Assembly (NCBI GenBank): GCA_937859855.1
Contig: CALMAR010000126.1
Span: forward strand, 1 to 5,018
Source: an uncultured Kineosporia sp.
Lineage (GTDB): Bacteria > Actinomycetota > Actinomycetes > Actinomycetales > Kineosporiaceae
Reading direction: 5' to 3'
DNA: 5,018 nt
Shown in pieces: positions 4,968 through 5,018 of this stretch (position 1 is its first letter; the number at the start of each line of letters is the position of its first letter). Below the pieces are notes generated by a model that ran no database searches, was not told where the DNA came from, and saw only the letters and a list, made by a program, of their open reading frames with translations. Both the position numbers and the translations under genes were made by a program.

Positions 4968-5018
4968 CGGTGGCGGTGGGATTTGAACCCACGGACGGGT
5001 TGCCCCGTCACACGCTTT
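4968..5018 (-). tRNA. tRNA-Ser (UCN anticodon class), 3' part; 5' half beyond window
   Basis: Read on the minus strand, the acceptor 3' strand CGCCACC (4975-4969) is followed by discriminator G at 4968. The T arm is GTGGG-TTCAAAT-CCCAC (4992-4976). Between it and the anticodon stem is a long variable arm, GACGGG-GCAA-CCCGTC (5009-4994), a 6-bp stem with a tetraloop, so this is a class II tRNA. Long variable arm plus G73 indicates serine rather than leucine. The 3' anticodon strand is GCGTG (5015-5011), preceded by AAA. If the last two are positions 37-38, the A at 5018 is base 36, giving anticodon NNA, a reader of UCN serine codons. The exact anticodon is outside the window. CCA is not encoded: CCC follows the discriminator. 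Confidence 0.93.

Overview
The window looks like a piece of chromosome from a high-GC Gram-positive bacterium (Actinomycetota). Coding third positions are dominated by G/C. Three genes have actinobacterial-style leaderless starts, with a TANNNT box 6-7 bases before the start codon. One gene is a lipoprotein resembling the DUF3558 group, and the tRNA at the right edge does not encode its CCA end. I cannot name the genus.

Layout. Positions 1-1202 (minus) hold most of a HerA-like/DUF853 (YjgR-type) P-loop ATPase whose C-terminus lies outside the window. It is transcribed divergently from a 150-aa protein at 1301-1753 (plus) with a DGxHR motif, and the two start codons are 98 bp apart. A secreted lipoprotein (1777-2331, plus) follows from its own apparent promoter. 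It converges on a two-gene minus-strand operon: a PNPOx-fold flavin-type protein (3053-3616) followed by a COG2085-type NADP-binding oxidoreductase (2357-3010). Upstream of that operon is a strong inverted-repeat structure (3663-3726). Two unrecognised, divergently oriented genes come next: a 109-aa soluble protein (3770-4099, minus) and a 156-aa probable secreted protein with four cysteines (4308-4778, plus). Two adjacent hairpins (4815-4863) and the 3' part of a tRNA-Ser (4968-5018, minus) close the window.

How the genes work together. The only clear functional unit is the PNPOx/NADP-oxidoreductase pair, a plausible small redox module whose substrate is unknown. The ATPase and its divergent partner share a short regulatory region with two facing leaderless promoters. 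The two unrecognised genes beside the tRNA-Ser look like accessory cargo, but no integrase, transposase or duplicated tRNA end is visible. I see no CRISPR array, insertion sequence or recognisable defence system. Most of the window is ordinary chromosome; the best leads are the alternative-hairpin element at 3663-3726, the ParB/sulfiredoxin-like motif at 1301-1753, and the leaderless starts.
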